Of a stretch of 42,729 nucleotides of DNA, positions 8,345-16,280 are shown in pieces. Each line of letters begins with the position of its first letter. Within the stretch, counting starts at the first letter, position 1. The notes beneath the pieces were generated by a model. The model worked only from the letters and a program-made list of their open reading frames with translations. It was not told the origin of the DNA and made no database searches. A program made the translations under genes and the position numbers. The stretch is from CAWULT01 sp963923455 (GTDB lineage: Bacteria; Acidobacteriota; Vicinamibacteria; Vicinamibacterales; UBA2999). The stretch covers positions 1-42,729 of the forward strand of contig CAWULT010000030.1 of NCBI GenBank assembly GCA_963923455.1, written 5' to 3'.

Positions 8345-9376
8345 TCATCGCTTCGCCGCCGGCGCGGACCGCTCGTCCGCCCGCGACGCACTCAGCATGT
8401 TGTGCATGGCGTAGTTGCCCTCGTGACAGGCGTACTCGATGACCGGCTCGGACTCGTTGCGGGTCAGCGGGAGGGCCAGCGTCCAGGGGCGCGTCCACGT
8501 CTTCGGGTCGTCGACCGTGACCGCCCACTCCACCGTGTTCGGCCCGGTGCGCGTGAACCGCTCGACGATCCGCAGCGACTCGGGAGTCCCGTTTCGATAG
8601 GCGCTGCGCTCGTGGAAGTTCGTCGTCTCGACGACGAGCGTGTCGCCCTCCCAGTGTCCTCTGGCGTCACCCATGTCGAGCGGCAGACGCCGGCTCACGT
8701 GGCCTGGCCCGTCGATCGGGATGACCCGCGTCTCGTGGATCATCTCGTAGCGGATGGCGACCACGCCAGGGCCCTGGACGATCTCGTAGGAGTTGCCGTA
8801 GATGGCCGGCAGCATCGACCCGGGCATGCCACGGGTGATGCAGCGGTCGTACAGGCTGAAGTCGTCCACCCAGTCGAAGGGCCCGTTCGTGAAGCTGCTG
8901 GCCCGCCGGCCCGCCCGCGCCCTCGTGCGCTCGCCCGCGGCCCGCTGCGCCTCCATCGTCTGGGCCGGCAACTGCCCGTCTGGCGGGTCGACGATCATCC
9001 ACGCGCGGCTGCCCTTGGTGATCTCGCCACGATCGCTGAACACCTGATTGCCCTGGATGGTGCCGGTAGGATCACCGGCCAGAAACGGCGCGCGTTCGTC
9101 GGACAGGCGCTGCCGTTCCCGCAGCACGCGGGCGAGTTCCTCGCCCGTGATGTCCCTCGCGTGTTTTCCCTCGAACCCCTTGGGCCGCTCGAGCGGCGTG
9201 CTCTGCTCGTACTTGTTGGTATAGGTGCCCTGCAGGTCCGGGTCGCCCCACGGCGTGCGGGGTGCGGCCGGCGCGCCACTCGACGCCCTCTCCTGCGCGC
9301 CCACCACCGGCGGCGCCGCGACGCCGCCCAACGCCGCCATCGCCATCACTGCCGCCACACCGAGCCATCGCGCCAT
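8345..9376 (-). CDS. Secreted protein of unknown function (conserved acidobacterial type)
   Basis: A 343-residue protein with a Sec signal peptide (MARWLGVAAVMAMAALGGVA, cleavage near VGAQE). The mature protein starts PRTPWGDPDLQGTYTNKYEQ; this 'W-G-x-P-D-L-Q-G' opening with later GHWEGDTLVVETTNF and RYEMIHETRVIPIDG is a very common but unnamed exported family in Acidobacteriota. No catalytic motif is evident. The repeated strand patterns suggest a lipocalin-like or beta-rich fold. It is the first gene of the leftward operon and is divergent from the small secreted protein at 9492. Confidence 0.8.
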   Translation of the reverse strand: MARWLGVAAVMAMAALGGVAAPPVVGAQERASSGAPAAPRTPWGDPDLQGTYTNKYEQSTPLERPKGFEGKHARDITGEELARVLRERQRLSDERAPFLAGDPTGTIQGNQVFSDRGEITKGSRAWMIVDPPDGQLPAQTMEAQRAAGERTRARAGRRASSFTNGPFDWVDDFSLYDRCITRGMPGSMLPAIYGNSYEIVQGPGVVAIRYEMIHETRVIPIDGPGHVSRRLPLDMGDARGHWEGDTLVVETTNFHERSAYRNGTPESLRIVERFTRTGPNTVEWAVTVDDPKTWTRPWTLALPLTRNESEPVIEYACHEGNYAMHNMLSASRADERSAPAAKR

Positions 9377-9491
9377 CCTGGGTGCTCCTTCCCGAGAATT
9401 TCAACGAATTGTCACAGCTGCCCGCGGCCGACGGGGCCTATAGTCGCACAGAGACTACGGCGGCGCAGCCAGCGCCTCGACAGGAGGAACG

Positions 9492-9797
9492 ATGGAACGG
9501 CGATGGGTTCTGGCAACGGCACTGGCCGCGGGCGTGTGCCTGCTGGCGTCATCCACGGCGATCTTCGCGCAAGGCCCCGGAGGCACGAGACGCGGCTCGC
9601 CACCCGCGGGACAGGGGCGCCCGCCGGGCGCGGGCAAGCCCGACGGAACGGGCCGACCCGCCGGGACGACCGGTCGGCCCGGCATGGGTCAACCACCAAC
9701 GGGCCAGGGGCGCCCGGACGGAACCACGCCACCGGCCGGCGGGCGACCGGGCGGCGACAGCGGCGGACGGCGCGGGCGAACGGCTGGCGGCCAGTAG
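9492..9797 (+). CDS. Small secreted Gly/Pro/Arg-rich low-complexity protein
   Basis: A 101-residue protein with a strong ribosome-binding site (AGGAGG 6 bases before the ATG) and a signal peptide (MERRWVLATALAAGVCLLAS, cleavage near FAQG). The remaining 74 residues are almost entirely G, P, R, T and Q in loosely repeated QGRP, TGRP and GKPDGTGRPAG units, so the mature part is probably disordered. The signal peptide, the good RBS and a following hairpin argue that it is a real gene and not GC-driven noise. The function is unknown. Confidence 0.65.
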   Translation: MERRWVLATALAAGVCLLASSTAIFAQGPGGTRRGSPPAGQGRPPGAGKPDGTGRPAGTTGRPGMGQPPTGQGRPDGTTPPAGGRPGGDSGGRRGRTAGGQ

Positions 9798-9810
9798 CAC
9801 ACCGTCCGGG

Positions 9811-9839
9811 GACGGGCGGTCCGCCGCGGACCGCCCGTC
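9811..9839. terminator. Strong GC-rich inverted repeat after the small secreted gene
   Basis: Two perfectly complementary 14-base arms (9811-9824 and 9826-9839) separated by one base; as RNA this folds to a stem of about 11-12 pairs with a short loop. It lies 14 bases beyond the stop at 9797. No T-tract follows, so if it terminates transcription it is an imperfect intrinsic or processing-type terminator. Confidence 0.45.
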
Positions 9840-9843
9840 TCGA

Positions 9844-9996
9844 TCAGCACGTCCTTCCTCGTTGCCTCGTCGATCCGGTGCTCGTCCAGCGCGCCTGCAC
9901 GACAGGATTGGTGGCCAGGTGCGCCGCCACCACGTCCTCGACGATGGCCCCGATTCCCGTGGCGCCCCCCAGTCGGTCGTAGAGCGAAGCCTGCAT
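9844..9996 (-). pseudogene. N-terminal remnant of a truncated haemoglobin (group I type)
   Basis: A 50-codon frame with an excellent Shine-Dalgarno (AAAGGAGGG) encodes MQASLYDRLGGATGIGAIVE and then DVVAAHLATNPVVQAR, the helix A-B/C start of group I truncated globins (LYDRLGG...IVxxVVxxHLxNPxVxxRF). After ...VVQARW the frame turns into an unrelated arginine-rich tail and stops. No other frame continues with the distal Tyr, Phe or proximal His helices, so about 70% of the gene is missing. The 316-base stretch between 9797 and 10114 holds this remnant and the hairpin and nothing else I can recognise. An authentic 50-residue peptide is possible but unlikely. Confidence 0.6.
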
Positions 9997-10113
9997 TGGT
10001 GCCCTCCTTTCGGCGGCGTCACGGCGCGTGACGCGCGGAGCGACGGACGATAGCCCAGCGCGGCCGGGCAGGGATTGGCGGCCGCCGGGCAGCGCCTCAG
10101 ACCACCGTGCCCG

Positions 10114-10917
10114 TCATCGCCCGGCCGCGGCGGGCGCCGCCGGGGGGCGAACCAGCGGCTCCAGCCCGGTGGCTCCGACGGTGGGGGCGGCCTCGGCCGA
10201 CGCCAGGTAAGCGATGAGCGCGCGTGCGGCGGCCTGGTGCGTGGAGCGCGCCACCACCCCTGCCGAGAACAGGCTGATTCGCTGCACGGCGTCCGGCAGC
10301 GGCCCGACGATCTCGATGCCGGCGATCGGCTTGAGTTCGCTGATCTGCTGGAAGCCGATCTCGGCCTCGCCCCGTGCCACGACGTTGCCGACCCGCTCCG
10401 TCTCGATGCGGCGGCTCTTCGGGGCCACCTGCGCCGCAATACCCAGGCGCTCGAACAGTTCACCGGCGACGTACTGCCCGCTGACGCTCGCTGAATAGGC
10501 GATGGACGACGCCCGGAGCAGCGTCTGCCGCAAGGCGTCCACCGTCGAGATGTCGGGCCTGGCCGCGCCAGCCCTGACGGCGATGCCAATCGTCGAGCGC
10601 GCCAGATCGACACGGCTGTCCGCCAGCACGAGCCCGTCCCGGATCAGCTGCTCCAGCACCGTGTCGGCGACGATCACGACGTCCATGGGCTCGCCGCGCG
10701 CGAGGCGGTTCGGAATCGAATCGGCGCCAGCCCCGACCGACGTCGCGGCAGTCACGACCGTGTCCCTGGTCAGGCGCTCGAGGGCCGGCCGCAGTTCGAG
10801 ATACGCCGCCGTGAACGTGCCCGACGTGGCGACGCGCAGCTCGCCGGCCCAGGCAGGCCAGGCGAGCAGCCACGCGGCGACCAGCCACGGCGCAGTGCGC
10901 CTCCGCATCGTCGTCAT
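10114..10917 (-). CDS. Periplasmic molybdate-binding-like (ModA-type) substrate-binding protein
   Basis: About 267 residues. A signal peptide (RRTAPWLVAAWLLAWPAWAG) is followed by ELRVATSGTFTAAYLELRPA, the N-terminal lobe of the ModA/PBP-II fold. Later GEPMDVVIVADTVLEQLIRD, GEAEIGFQQISELKP and a C-terminal ARALIAYLASAEA are also ModA-like. Solute-binding proteins of this group deliver oxyanions such as molybdate to an ABC importer, but no permease or ATPase gene is adjacent, so the ligand is unproven. The ATG at 10917 (MTTMRRRT) is preferred; ATG 10908 and an in-frame codon at 10935 are alternatives, and no convincing RBS decides between them. Confidence 0.75.
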   Translation of the reverse strand: MTTMRRRTAPWLVAAWLLAWPAWAGELRVATSGTFTAAYLELRPALERLTRDTVVTAATSVGAGADSIPNRLARGEPMDVVIVADTVLEQLIRDGLVLADSRVDLARSTIGIAVRAGAARPDISTVDALRQTLLRASSIAYSASVSGQYVAGELFERLGIAAQVAPKSRRIETERVGNVVARGEAEIGFQQISELKPIAGIEIVGPLPDAVQRISLFSAGVVARSTHQAAARALIAYLASAEAAPTVGATGLEPLVRPPAAPAAAGR

Positions 10918-11100
10918 GTCCAACAGAACCACCAATCGCGACGGCGCCCCTCGACGCGAGCCGGCCGGGCCTCATCAGCAGGCGCAGCAGGCTCGGCGGG
11001 TATCTCGCCTCCGCGCCACGAATGCTATCGCGGGCGGCCGGGGAACGCGATGCCCGGGCACGCGCCAGCGGACAGCGGCCGTGCCGCCCCCCGCCCGGGA

Positions 11101-11730
11101 TCAGAACCGCAGGCCGGCGCCCACGGTCAGGCGGAAGTCGTGCCCGTAGAATGCGTCGTCGCGGCGCTGACCACCGGGCGCGAAGACCGGGCCCCGATAG
11201 CGGACCATCCGGTCTCCGGCGTCCACCCGCACGAAGAGCCCGCGCGTGGCCGCCACCTCGACGCCGCCACCCAGGTCGAAGGCCGCCAGCGTCCCGCCGG
11301 CGGCGAGCGCGCAGTTGAGCGGCGGCGGATAGATCAGGATGCACGGGAACGGCCCAGGGGCCTCGGCAATGTCGAGGAACCCCGGCCGGAACCGCGCGAA
11401 CGGGCGCAGCGGGCCGAACGTCGGCCCGACCGTGACGCCGAACAGGCCTTCGAGGCGCCGCCGGCTGAAGGCCCGCCCTCCGGGAAAGTCCGCCGGGTAG
11501 AACGTGAACTCCGCCTCGATCCCCACGAGCGGCAGCGCGTGCCACGCCACGCGGCCTCCGACGCCGACGTCCGTGTCGTCGAACGGCCCAGACGTGGTCG
11601 ACGCCACGTGCATGCCCAGGTCGAATCGCTGATCGCCTGCCTGTCCTGACGCCGGCGAGGACCCGGCCGCCAGACACACCATCACACCAGCGGCCACCAC
11701 CAGGTCGCGCACGCTCGTCCTTGTCCGCAT
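11101..11730 (-). CDS. Outer-membrane beta-barrel (OmpA-like/OMP_b-brl) protein
   Basis: A 209-residue protein with a signal peptide (VVAAGVMVCLAAGSSPASGQ). The mature part consists of alternating amphipathic strands, for example DVGVGGRVAWHALPLVGIEA, FGVTVGPTFGPLRPFARFRP, GGGVEVAATRGLFVRVDAGD, and ends HDFRLTVGAGLRF with a terminal Phe typical of Bam-inserted barrels. The length fits an eight-stranded porin-like barrel. It stands alone, about 180 bases from the ModA-like gene, and no partner is implied by context. Confidence 0.75.
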   Translation of the reverse strand: MRTRTSVRDLVVAAGVMVCLAAGSSPASGQAGDQRFDLGMHVASTTSGPFDDTDVGVGGRVAWHALPLVGIEAEFTFYPADFPGGRAFSRRRLEGLFGVTVGPTFGPLRPFARFRPGFLDIAEAPGPFPCILIYPPPLNCALAAGGTLAAFDLGGGVEVAATRGLFVRVDAGDRMVRYRGPVFAPGGQRRDDAFYGHDFRLTVGAGLRF

Positions 11731-11831
11731 GAATCCGGTTGTACCCCGCCCGCAGGACGGAATGCCATCCCGGACATCAGGGACGACGACGCGAAGCCGC
11801 CGGTGGCCCGTGGAGGCCCAGTCGGGGTCGT

Positions 11832-12242
11832 TCAGCGCAGCGTGCGGGCGTCACGCCGGAAGCAGTGCCGGCCCGTGCCGTGCGTCCAGAACGGGTCGGC
11901 CGACGGCGCGGACGGCCGCGAGAACGCCGCACACACGTCGAACGTCCGTCCGCCGACGAGGTGGAATTCGTAGGCACGGCCCGTTTCCGGATCGGCCGTG
12001 GGCAGGTCGGCTCCAGGCGCCTGCCGCAGGTCGTCGAGCGAGGACGGCAGTCGGCCCTGCCGCGTCCAGAACACGTCGACCCTGGCGACGATCGTCGACA
12101 GGTCCCCGACGCGGCGCTCGTCGAACCGTCGGGCGCGAGCGTCGTCCGGCGATCCCGCCACGTACAGGCCCGCCGCCACGGCGGCCACGACCGCCACGGT
12201 CAACAGCGTGCCCGCCACCTGGCCGCGCGTCCACCGGCTCAC
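11832..12242 (-). CDS. Single-pass membrane protein with pseudopilin-like C-terminal domain
   Basis: A 136-residue protein starting at GTG 12242, which overlaps the stop of the upstream DUF5671 gene (GTGA), so translation is coupled. One N-terminal membrane segment (GQVAGTLLTVAVVAAVAAGL) is followed by LSTIVARVDVFWTRQGRLPS, DPETGRAYEFHL and FDVCAAFSRPSA. The G-x-L-P-x-S-L-D-D-L...DP-x-T-G-x-x-Y pattern resembles the C-terminal half of type II pseudopilins, but no prepilin peptidase site is present. This protein and DUF5671 form a recurrent pair; the function is unknown. Confidence 0.65.
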   Translation of the reverse strand: MSRWTRGQVAGTLLTVAVVAAVAAGLYVAGSPDDARARRFDERRVGDLSTIVARVDVFWTRQGRLPSSLDDLRQAPGADLPTADPETGRAYEFHLVGGRTFDVCAAFSRPSAPSADPFWTHGTGRHCFRRDARTLR

Positions 12243-12880
12243 GACGCGGCCTCCGCGTCGTCCGTGCGCAGTTCGGACAGGTAGTACCCGAAGACGCCTC
12301 CGGCAATCGCCCCCACGACGGCCACCTTCGAGACGAACCGCGCGGTGAGCTCGCCGCCGAGCAGGTTGTAGACGAGGCTGACGAGATCGCCGATCAGGAC
12401 GCACGACGCCAGGAACAGCGTCAGGTAGGTCAGCCACCGCCGGACGGGTGAGGATCGCCGAATCGGGTTCCGCCGGATCTCACGGTTCGTGAGGCTCGAC
12501 ACGAACAGGAACACCGGCAGCGCCACGACCATCGACGCCACCGACCACCGGATCGCTTCGCCCACGCTCACCCAGGGGCGGTCGGCGGCCGTATCCGGCA
12601 GCGCGCGGTCGATCAGCTGGAACAACAGGCTGCCCAGGTTGATCGCCACCGTGTACAACGTCGCGAACAAGACCAGAGACAGGAACGCGTCGCGCGCCGA
12701 GAGCTGCGGCCGCGGACGCGGCACGGGCACGGGAAAGTCGACCGGCGCGAAGGCGGCCAGCGCGCCCTGCACCTGCTCGGCGCTCCACCCGGCCCGCGTC
12801 AGCACGCGCTCGATCTCCTCGCGCGACGCACCACGGACCAGCGCCTCTCGCACGAACGGCACCAGCGTCTCGGCACTCAC
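12239..12880 (-). CDS. DUF5671 domain membrane protein
   Basis: A 213-residue protein. Residues 1-45 (LVPFVREALVRGASREEIER...WSAEQVQGALAAF) look like a small UBA/SHOCT-like helical domain. DUF5671 follows with four membrane segments (around FLSLVLFATLYTVAINLGSL, SVASMVVALPVFLFVSSLTN, LTYLTLFLASCVLIGDLVSL, VAVVGAIAGGVFGYYL). The family function is unknown. The ATG at 12880 is used; the frame open to its right belongs to the GNAT remnant's reading. The downstream gene starts inside its stop codon. Confidence 0.8.
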   Translation of the reverse strand: MSAETLVPFVREALVRGASREEIERVLTRAGWSAEQVQGALAAFAPVDFPVPVPRPRPQLSARDAFLSLVLFATLYTVAINLGSLLFQLIDRALPDTAADRPWVSVGEAIRWSVASMVVALPVFLFVSSLTNREIRRNPIRRSSPVRRWLTYLTLFLASCVLIGDLVSLVYNLLGGELTARFVSKVAVVGAIAGGVFGYYLSELRTDDAEAAS

Positions 12881-12911
12881 GATCGTCCCCCCTGGCTGGC
12901 GAGCAGCCGGT

Positions 12912-13067
12912 CCACGCCGTCCAGAACGTGATGTCGGGCCGGCGCAGCGCCGTCAGGTCGAGCGCATGGACGCCCTCGGGCGGCGACAGCTCGTGCATGT
13001 TCCTGAGATGCTCCTCGAGCAGGGCGCGTATCTCAGGGCCGCTCAGGTCGTCGAGCCGAACGCGCAT
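12912..13067 (-). pseudogene. N-terminal remnant of a GNAT N-acetyltransferase
   Basis: Fifty-two codons from ATG 13067 read MRVRLDDLSGPEIRALLEEH, then a short linker and LDLTALRRPDITFWTAW, which is the start (beta1, alpha1-2, beta2) of a familiar small GNAT acetyltransferase. Directly after TFWTAW the frame becomes arginine-rich, unrelated sequence that antisenses the DUF5671 gene. The acetyl-CoA-binding motif A (Q/RxxGxG/A) is absent. About two thirds of the gene is missing and the DUF5671 start lies 31 bases on, so a deletion fused the two regions. Confidence 0.6.
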
Positions 13068-13128
13068 GCGCCCCCTCCCGTCCCCGGGACGACGTCATGG
13101 CCCGAGCGGGACGACGGCTCGTCGCGCC

Positions 13129-13860
13129 CTATCGCAGGGCGTCGATCAGGGCCTGCCCGGCCGGCGTCCCGACGACGCCAAGGACGCCCGCGAGGGCCAC
13201 GACGACCAACAGCGTACCCCAGACCGTCGCCCGGTGGACGCGTCGCAGGGTGACGACGTCGTGCGCGATCACCGCGGCGAGCAGGCCGACGAGGGCGACC
13301 GGCACGGGCACGGCGACGCCGAGCCGCTCGAGGCGGCCGATCGCGGGTCCGATGATGATCACGCAGGCCACCGCCATCAGGCGGCGATGCCAGTCCGGCC
13401 GCCGCCGCATCGCCAGGGCCGCGCCGATCAAGGCCGTGAAGACCGCCAGGCTCACCAGGTCGCCGATGACGATGAACTGACTCTCGTCCGGATGGACGCC
13501 GGCCGCCTCGTACCGGCCAATCGCGCGCATGGCCACGAAGACGCTGACGGGCACCACGAGCACCGCGTTCGCCGCCGCCAGCCAGCCGAGACGCCGATGC
13601 CGGTCGACGCGCTTCGCGGCAACCAGGCACGCCTGGGCGAACGCCAGCGTGAACCAGCTCGTGAGCACCACGCCGTGCAGCTGGAGGTAGCCGGGCAGCG
13701 GCCGATCGGTGAACAGCAGGCGCAGGTAGAACGAAGGGGCGAAGCCGACCAGCATGGCCGCGAGCAGGACGCCGAGGAAGACCGGATGGAACCAGCGCCG
13801 CCAGGCGTCGACGACCGCGCCATTGGCGTCCTTCAGGCGGTAGGTGACGTGTGTGGACAT
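13129..13860 (-). CDS. Multi-pass membrane protein of unknown function
   Basis: A 243-residue protein with about seven hydrophobic segments, starting MSTHVTYRLKDANGAVVDAW. HPVFLGVLLAAMLVGFAP, YLQLHGVVLTSWFTLAFAQA and RRLGWLAAANAVLVVP place histidines at the ends of helices, a pattern reminiscent of small cytochrome-b-like or DUF2306-like proteins, but haem binding is only a guess. The start at 13860 is the first ATG after the spacer. It is divergent from the exported hydrolase and separated from it by about 100 bases. Confidence 0.65.
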   Translation of the reverse strand: MSTHVTYRLKDANGAVVDAWRRWFHPVFLGVLLAAMLVGFAPSFYLRLLFTDRPLPGYLQLHGVVLTSWFTLAFAQACLVAAKRVDRHRRLGWLAAANAVLVVPVSVFVAMRAIGRYEAAGVHPDESQFIVIGDLVSLAVFTALIGAALAMRRRPDWHRRLMAVACVIIIGPAIGRLERLGVAVPVPVALVGLLAAVIAHDVVTLRRVHRATVWGTLLVVVALAGVLGVVGTPAGQALIDALR

Positions 13861-13920
13861 CGGGGGGCCGTCCCGTCAGGCGGCATCAGTCTACCGCGTC
13901 ACGAGAGTCACCGGCCGCCG

Positions 13921-13926
13921 TATACT
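13921..13926 (+). promoter_or_regulatory. Candidate -10 box (TATACT) of the exported hydrolase gene
   Basis: TATACT lies 34 bases before the ATG at 13960, in the only AT-containing part of this spacer. No good -35 hexamer is seen 17 bases upstream (GTCACG). A GAAAGGGGG ribosome-binding site follows at about 13945-13953. Confidence 0.35.
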
Positions 13927-13959
13927 CGGGCTCGACACCCGTCCGAAAGGGGGCTTCGC

Positions 13960-14700
13960 ATGCGTCGATTCGTCCGCTTCTGGTGGTCCGCCTCGCTCGT
14001 GCTGACGGGCGCGCTCTCCGTGCCGGCCGGCGCGAGGGCCGACGTGCTGGAGAAGGCCGCGACGGTGAACGGCGTGCGCGTGCAGTACAAGGTGGTGCTG
14101 CCCGCCGGCTACGACGCCTCGAAGGCCTACCCGGGCATCGTCGCCCTCGGCGGCGGGCCGCAGACGATGAACACGGTGGACGGCGTGCTGAACCGGAACC
14201 TCCGCGCCGAGGCCGAACGGCGCGGCTACATCGTGGTGGCGCCCGCGGCGCCGGAGGGCGAGCTGTTCTTCGAGAACGGGGCCCGCATCTTCCCGGGCTT
14301 CCTGAAGATGATCCTGGCCGAGTACCGCATCCAGGACGGCAAGTTCCACATCGCCGGCCCGTCGAACGGCGGCATCGCGGCGTTCCACGTGGCGGCCGCC
14401 AACCCGCAGTACTTCCTGTCGGTGACGGCCTTCCCCGGCTACATGTGGCAGCCGACACCCGCGAAGCTGCAGGCCATCGCCAACCTGTGCGTCTTCATGT
14501 ACGTCGGCGAGCACGACGAGTACCGGTGGCACGGCGAGATGCAGCGCGAAGCCGACTTCCTGCAGGCGCGCGGCACCGTGGCGCGCTACACCGTGGAGCG
14601 TGGCCAGCCGCATCGCATCGAGACGCTCGCGGGCCCCAACGCGTCACGCCTCTTCGAGGGTTTCGAGGCCACGAAGGACGGGTGCGTCAGGCGCCGGTGA
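13960..14700 (+). CDS. Exported alpha/beta hydrolase (esterase/PHB-depolymerase-like)
   Basis: A 246-residue protein with a signal peptide (FVRFWWSASLVLTGALSVPA, cleavage near ARAD). VQYKVVLPAGYDASKAYPGI opens the hydrolase domain, and FHIAGPSNGGIAAFHVAAAN holds the nucleophile-elbow serine (G-x-S-N-G). FMYVGEHDEYRWH supplies a plausible acid Asp and GQPHRIETL the His. It resembles the 'prolyl oligopeptidase/PHB depolymerase-like' exported esterases. The frame is open far upstream, but only the ATG at 13960 has an RBS (GAAAGGGGG) and a signal peptide. It is a single-gene unit, convergent with the ankyrin operon. Confidence 0.8.
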   Translation: MRRFVRFWWSASLVLTGALSVPAGARADVLEKAATVNGVRVQYKVVLPAGYDASKAYPGIVALGGGPQTMNTVDGVLNRNLRAEAERRGYIVVAPAAPEGELFFENGARIFPGFLKMILAEYRIQDGKFHIAGPSNGGIAAFHVAAANPQYFLSVTAFPGYMWQPTPAKLQAIANLCVFMYVGEHDEYRWHGEMQREADFLQARGTVARYTVERGQPHRIETLAGPNASRLFEGFEATKDGCVRRR

Positions 14701-14794
14701 GTTCGTGGGCTCGAAAGAGGGACCCGTCGGGATCGACGACGGCCCGCTGCGCGTCGATCGCGACCGGCAGCGTCTCGACCCATGCGCTCATCAT
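14687..14794 (-). CDS. Possible small ORF coupled to the ankyrin gene
   Basis: A 35-residue frame beginning with ATG inside the ankyrin gene stop (ATGATGA overlap) and reading MMSAWVETLPVAIDAQRAVV then DPDGSLFRAHELTGA. The overlap and non-arginine-rich composition are unlike GC noise, but it is too short to classify, and its end overlaps the convergent hydrolase by 14 bases. It may be a remnant of a larger gene. Confidence 0.25.
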   Translation of the reverse strand: MMSAWVETLPVAIDAQRAVVDPDGSLFRAHELTGA

Positions 14795-16278
14795 CGCCCG
14801 GCCGGGGCGGCGCGAGATGCGATGAGCGTCCGCAGCAGCGCGGCGGTGTCCTCGTGGACGTCGATGCGGGCGCCGCCGCGGCTGTTGCCGCCGGCCTTCC
14901 CCAGGGCCGAGTCCACCACCGTGTTGCCGCGGTTGTCCCTGGCGTCCAGGTCGGCGCCCCGCGACACCAGGAAGGACACGACGTCGTTCCAGCCCCAGCG
15001 CGCCGCCTCGTGCAGCGCCGTCAGGCCTCGCGAGTCCTTCGCATTGATGTCACCGCCGGCCGCCAGGAGCAGCGTGAGGGTGGCGATGGCGCGCTGCTGG
15101 ACGTCGGCCGTCGTGTAGATGCCGCGGGTGTCGGCGTCGACCGACCCGAGGCCGGCGGCCGCCATCGTCGGCGTCATGCCGCGCGCGTTCGCCAGGGAGA
15201 GGTCGGCGCCCTTCTCGATCAGCTGCCTCACCGCCGGCGCGTCGAGCGCCTTCGCGGCCCGCAACAGGGGTGTCGAGCCCGTTCCCAGCATGCTGTCGAG
15301 GCCGCGGTCGTTGCCGACGTTGCGGAACGGCGGGGGCAGCTTCAGCTGCTGGTTCGGGTTTGCGCCGGCCTCGAGCAGCATCGCAATCACCTGCCCGCCG
15401 GTCGTCGTGTCGAGCGACGGCAGATCGGGACGCCCGCCGCGGGGCAGCGTGTTGACGTCCACGGCCGAATAGAGCGGCCCTCGCCCCCAGAGGTCCCACT
15501 TGTTCGGATTGGCCCCACGGCGGATCAGCACGGCCGCCGTGTCGAAGTGCATGTTGATGATCGCGAGGTTGAGCGGCGTGATCGCGTCCGGATCGGCCAC
15601 GTCGATCCGCGCACCCGCATCGAGCAGCAGGCCCACGCAGTCCTTGCAGCCCTCGCGCGCCGCGAAGAGCAGCGGCGTCAGGCCGCCGGCCGGCCGGTAG
15701 ACGGCCCGCGGCTCGCCCGTCACCTGGCGGTCCCAGTTGTTCACGGTGGACCGGCTGTTGACGTCCGCCCCGCCCGCGATCAACGCCGTGACGACGTCGA
15801 CGTGCCCCTGCGCCACGGCCCACATCAGCGCCGTCTGGCCGTGCCAGCGCTCGGCGGCGTCGACCTTCGCGCCCTTGCGCAGCAGCAGGCGCACCGCATC
15901 GGCGCGGCCCGTGCGCGCCGCCACCATCAGGGCCGTCTGCCCGTCGGCGCCTGCCGACTCCACGTCGCCGCCCGCCGCCAGCAGCCGGTCGATCAGGGCC
16001 GGATTGCCGGTGGTCGCCGCCTCCAGCATCGGCGTGGACCCGAAGGCATTGGCCACGTTCACCCGTGCTCCGGCCCGCAGCAGCCGGGACACCAGGTCCA
16101 GGTCGTTGCGCTGCACCGCCCAGTGGAGCGCCGTCGTGCCGTCGGCCTCGGGCGCGTTGACGTCGGCCCCCCTGGCCAGCAGCCCGCGTGCCGCCGCCGC
16201 GTCGCCGGACTTCACTGCCTCGACGAGCGGGGCCGTCGCGCCGGCCGCGAGCAGGACCACCAGAGCGGCGCCCAGCAT
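14791..16278 (-). CDS. Exported ankyrin-repeat protein
   Basis: A 495-residue protein with a short signal peptide (MLGAALVVLLAAGATA). About ten ankyrin repeats cover most of the chain, with the classic G-x-TALHWAVQ, LLARGADVNA, TALMVAARTG and LLLRKGAKV units. A less regular insert lies in the middle (ITPLNLAIINMHFDTAAVLI and a proline-rich loop), and a closing TALHEAARWGWNDVVSFLVS repeat follows. Ankyrin stacks mediate protein contacts; the periplasmic location and the upstream DUF1552/DUF1592 genes suggest a scaffold for that module. It begins 2 bases after the DUF1552 stop. Confidence 0.9.
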   Translation of the reverse strand: MLGAALVVLLAAGATAPLVEAVKSGDAAAARGLLARGADVNAPEADGTTALHWAVQRNDLDLVSRLLRAGARVNVANAFGSTPMLEAATTGNPALIDRLLAAGGDVESAGADGQTALMVAARTGRADAVRLLLRKGAKVDAAERWHGQTALMWAVAQGHVDVVTALIAGGADVNSRSTVNNWDRQVTGEPRAVYRPAGGLTPLLFAAREGCKDCVGLLLDAGARIDVADPDAITPLNLAIINMHFDTAAVLIRRGANPNKWDLWGRGPLYSAVDVNTLPRGGRPDLPSLDTTTGGQVIAMLLEAGANPNQQLKLPPPFRNVGNDRGLDSMLGTGSTPLLRAAKALDAPAVRQLIEKGADLSLANARGMTPTMAAAGLGSVDADTRGIYTTADVQQRAIATLTLLLAAGGDINAKDSRGLTALHEAARWGWNDVVSFLVSRGADLDARDNRGNTVVDSALGKAGGNSRGGARIDVHEDTAALLRTLIASRAAPAGR

Positions 16279-16280
16279 CC

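Noticed and set aside
12480..13067. A continuous 195-codon protein on the minus strand
   Set aside because: Only the first 52 codons resemble a protein family; the rest is an arginine-rich shadow of the DUF5671 gene in another frame.
13129..13860. Cytochrome b-like haem protein
   Set aside because: Histidines sit near helix ends, but no established haem-ligand spacing could be shown by eye; left as an unknown membrane protein.
14791..16278. DNA tandem repeats or a CRISPR array in this region
   Set aside because: The repetition is at protein level (ankyrin repeats) with diverged DNA; there are no regularly spaced identical repeats.
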